Assembly: GCA_026197015.1 (NCBI GenBank)
Contig: JAPHRB010000094.1
Location: forward strand, 1 to 24,616
From: Gammaproteobacteria bacterium
GTDB lineage: Bacteria; Pseudomonadota; Gammaproteobacteria; SZUA-229
DNA length: 24,616 nucleotides
Reading direction: 5' to 3'
Position 1 is the stretch's first letter; each line of letters begins with the position of its first letter. Positions 24,276 through 24,616 of the stretch are shown in pieces. Under the pieces are notes generated by a model. The model saw nothing but the letters and a program-made list of their open reading frames with translations, had not been told where the DNA came from and searched no databases. A program made the translations under genes and the position numbers.

Positions 24276-24353
24276 TTCCCGGATGGAGATGTGCCTTAGC
24301 GGGGTAAAGCTGTTTAACTGAAAACCTACACTAAAAACCAACTAAATTTATCT

Positions 24354-24379
24354 TATTCCCATGCTCCTGCGTGGGAATA
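24354..24379. repeat. dispersed hairpin repeat with CCCATGC/GCGTGGG arms
   Basis: Arms TATTCCCATGC and GCGTGGGAATA enclose the loop TCCT; eleven pairs form, one of them G-U. Hairpins of the type TTCCCA...TGGGAA with a GCTC-type core are widespread dispersed repeats in gammaproteobacterial genomes, as I recall. There is no T-run on either side. Confidence 0.6.
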
Positions 24380-24511
24380 CATAAAAAACTGACAGTATTT
24401 CGTTTATTTCAAAACGAGTAATAAATACCAATCAGCCATAGAGAAAATTTCTATATCTCTATTCGTCTGGGCGAGTTATAAACAAAGCCTTAAGTTGCAT
24501 ACAGGCCTTTT

Positions 24512-24561
24512 GTTGATATGGGTGTCTGGATAAGTCGTTGATATGGGTGTCTGGATAAGTC
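24512..24561 (+). repeat. perfect tandem duplication of a 25-bp unit
   Basis: Two identical 25-base copies (24512-24536 and 24537-24561) contain ATGGGTGTCTGGATAAG. They abut with no spacer, so this is not a CRISPR. Recent slippage or a REP-type array cut short by the window end are both possible. Confidence 0.85.
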
Positions 24562-24596
24562 GCTACTTGCTGGAGCTAATGGACTGGGTTATTTCA

Positions 24597-24614
24597 CCGA
24601 ACATCTTCTAGTGG
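24597..24614 (+). repeat. 18-bp direct repeat, copy 2
   Basis: Second copy of CCGAACATCTTCTAGTGG, two bases before the window end. Both copies are preceded by a pyrimidine-rich AT stretch. Whether the GC-rich hairpin segment also follows this copy lies beyond the window. Apart from these repeats, 24061-24616 contains no gene that I can support. Confidence 0.7.
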
Positions 24615-24616
24615 TA

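Noticed and set aside
24512..24561. CRISPR array
   Set aside because: The two 25-base copies directly abut with no spacers, and no cas gene is present.

Overview
The window is low-GC (by eye under 40% G+C) chromosomal DNA of a gammaproteobacterium. HrpA aligns along its whole length with the enterobacterial type. PhhB, the ExeA-like ATPase, a LapG-type protease, a VPLPA/PEP-CTERM protein and a cytochrome c-DUF302 fusion fit a free-living, probably aquatic and possibly sulfur-oxidising or methylotroph-like lineage. I cannot name a genus. No rRNA, tRNA, CRISPR array, prophage or intact transposase is visible.

Layout. 1-6.1 kb (+): hrpA, a secreted dihaem cytochrome c fused to DUF302, a second exported DUF302 protein translationally overlapped with it, and a stand-alone PilZ protein. 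6.1-8.1 kb: a gene-free stretch with inverted repeats, then pyruvate kinase (-). 8.1-13.4 kb (-): a 22-codon membrane micro-ORF, an ExeA/GspA-like ATPase with a transmembrane segment and long coiled coil, a membrane Cache-PAS-HD-GYP protein that has lost most metal ligands, and a periplasmic LapG-like protease. 13.7-16.3 kb (+): a TPR/beta-barrel protein resembling surface lipoprotein assembly modifiers (Slam), then a sigma-54 promoter in front of a small secreted protein and a PEP-CTERM protein. 16.3-17.8 kb: a ParA-like ATPase and an unknown partner (-), divergent from phhB (+). 17.8-18.5 kb (-): a heavily frameshifted YeeE/YedE transporter relic. 18.6-21.0 kb (-): a DUF2384 antitoxin-like protein and an ABC-2 exporter pair. 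21.2-23.8 kb (+): a membrane adenylate cyclase overlapped with a TPR lipoprotein. 23.8-24.6 kb: a small unknown protein (-), then a repeat-rich tail with REP-like hairpins, a 25-bp tandem duplication and an 18-bp direct repeat.

How the genes may work together. The centre reads as a cell-surface module under second-messenger control. A LapG-type protease, which in known systems releases adhesins, is encoded just upstream of a membrane protein with a periplasmic sensor and a catalytically dead HD-GYP domain. In known systems LapG is held by LapD, whose GGDEF and EAL domains are degenerate. A degenerate HD-GYP protein in that place suggests an HD-GYP-based substitute for LapD, and this is the most interesting hypothesis here. 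Divergent from it are an outer-membrane Slam-like barrel and a sigma-54-driven pair of exported proteins, one with a C-terminal sorting signal. A PilZ protein and an adenylate cyclase add to the second-messenger theme but are not physically linked to it.

All calls come from reading sequence and recalling family features. No database search was run.
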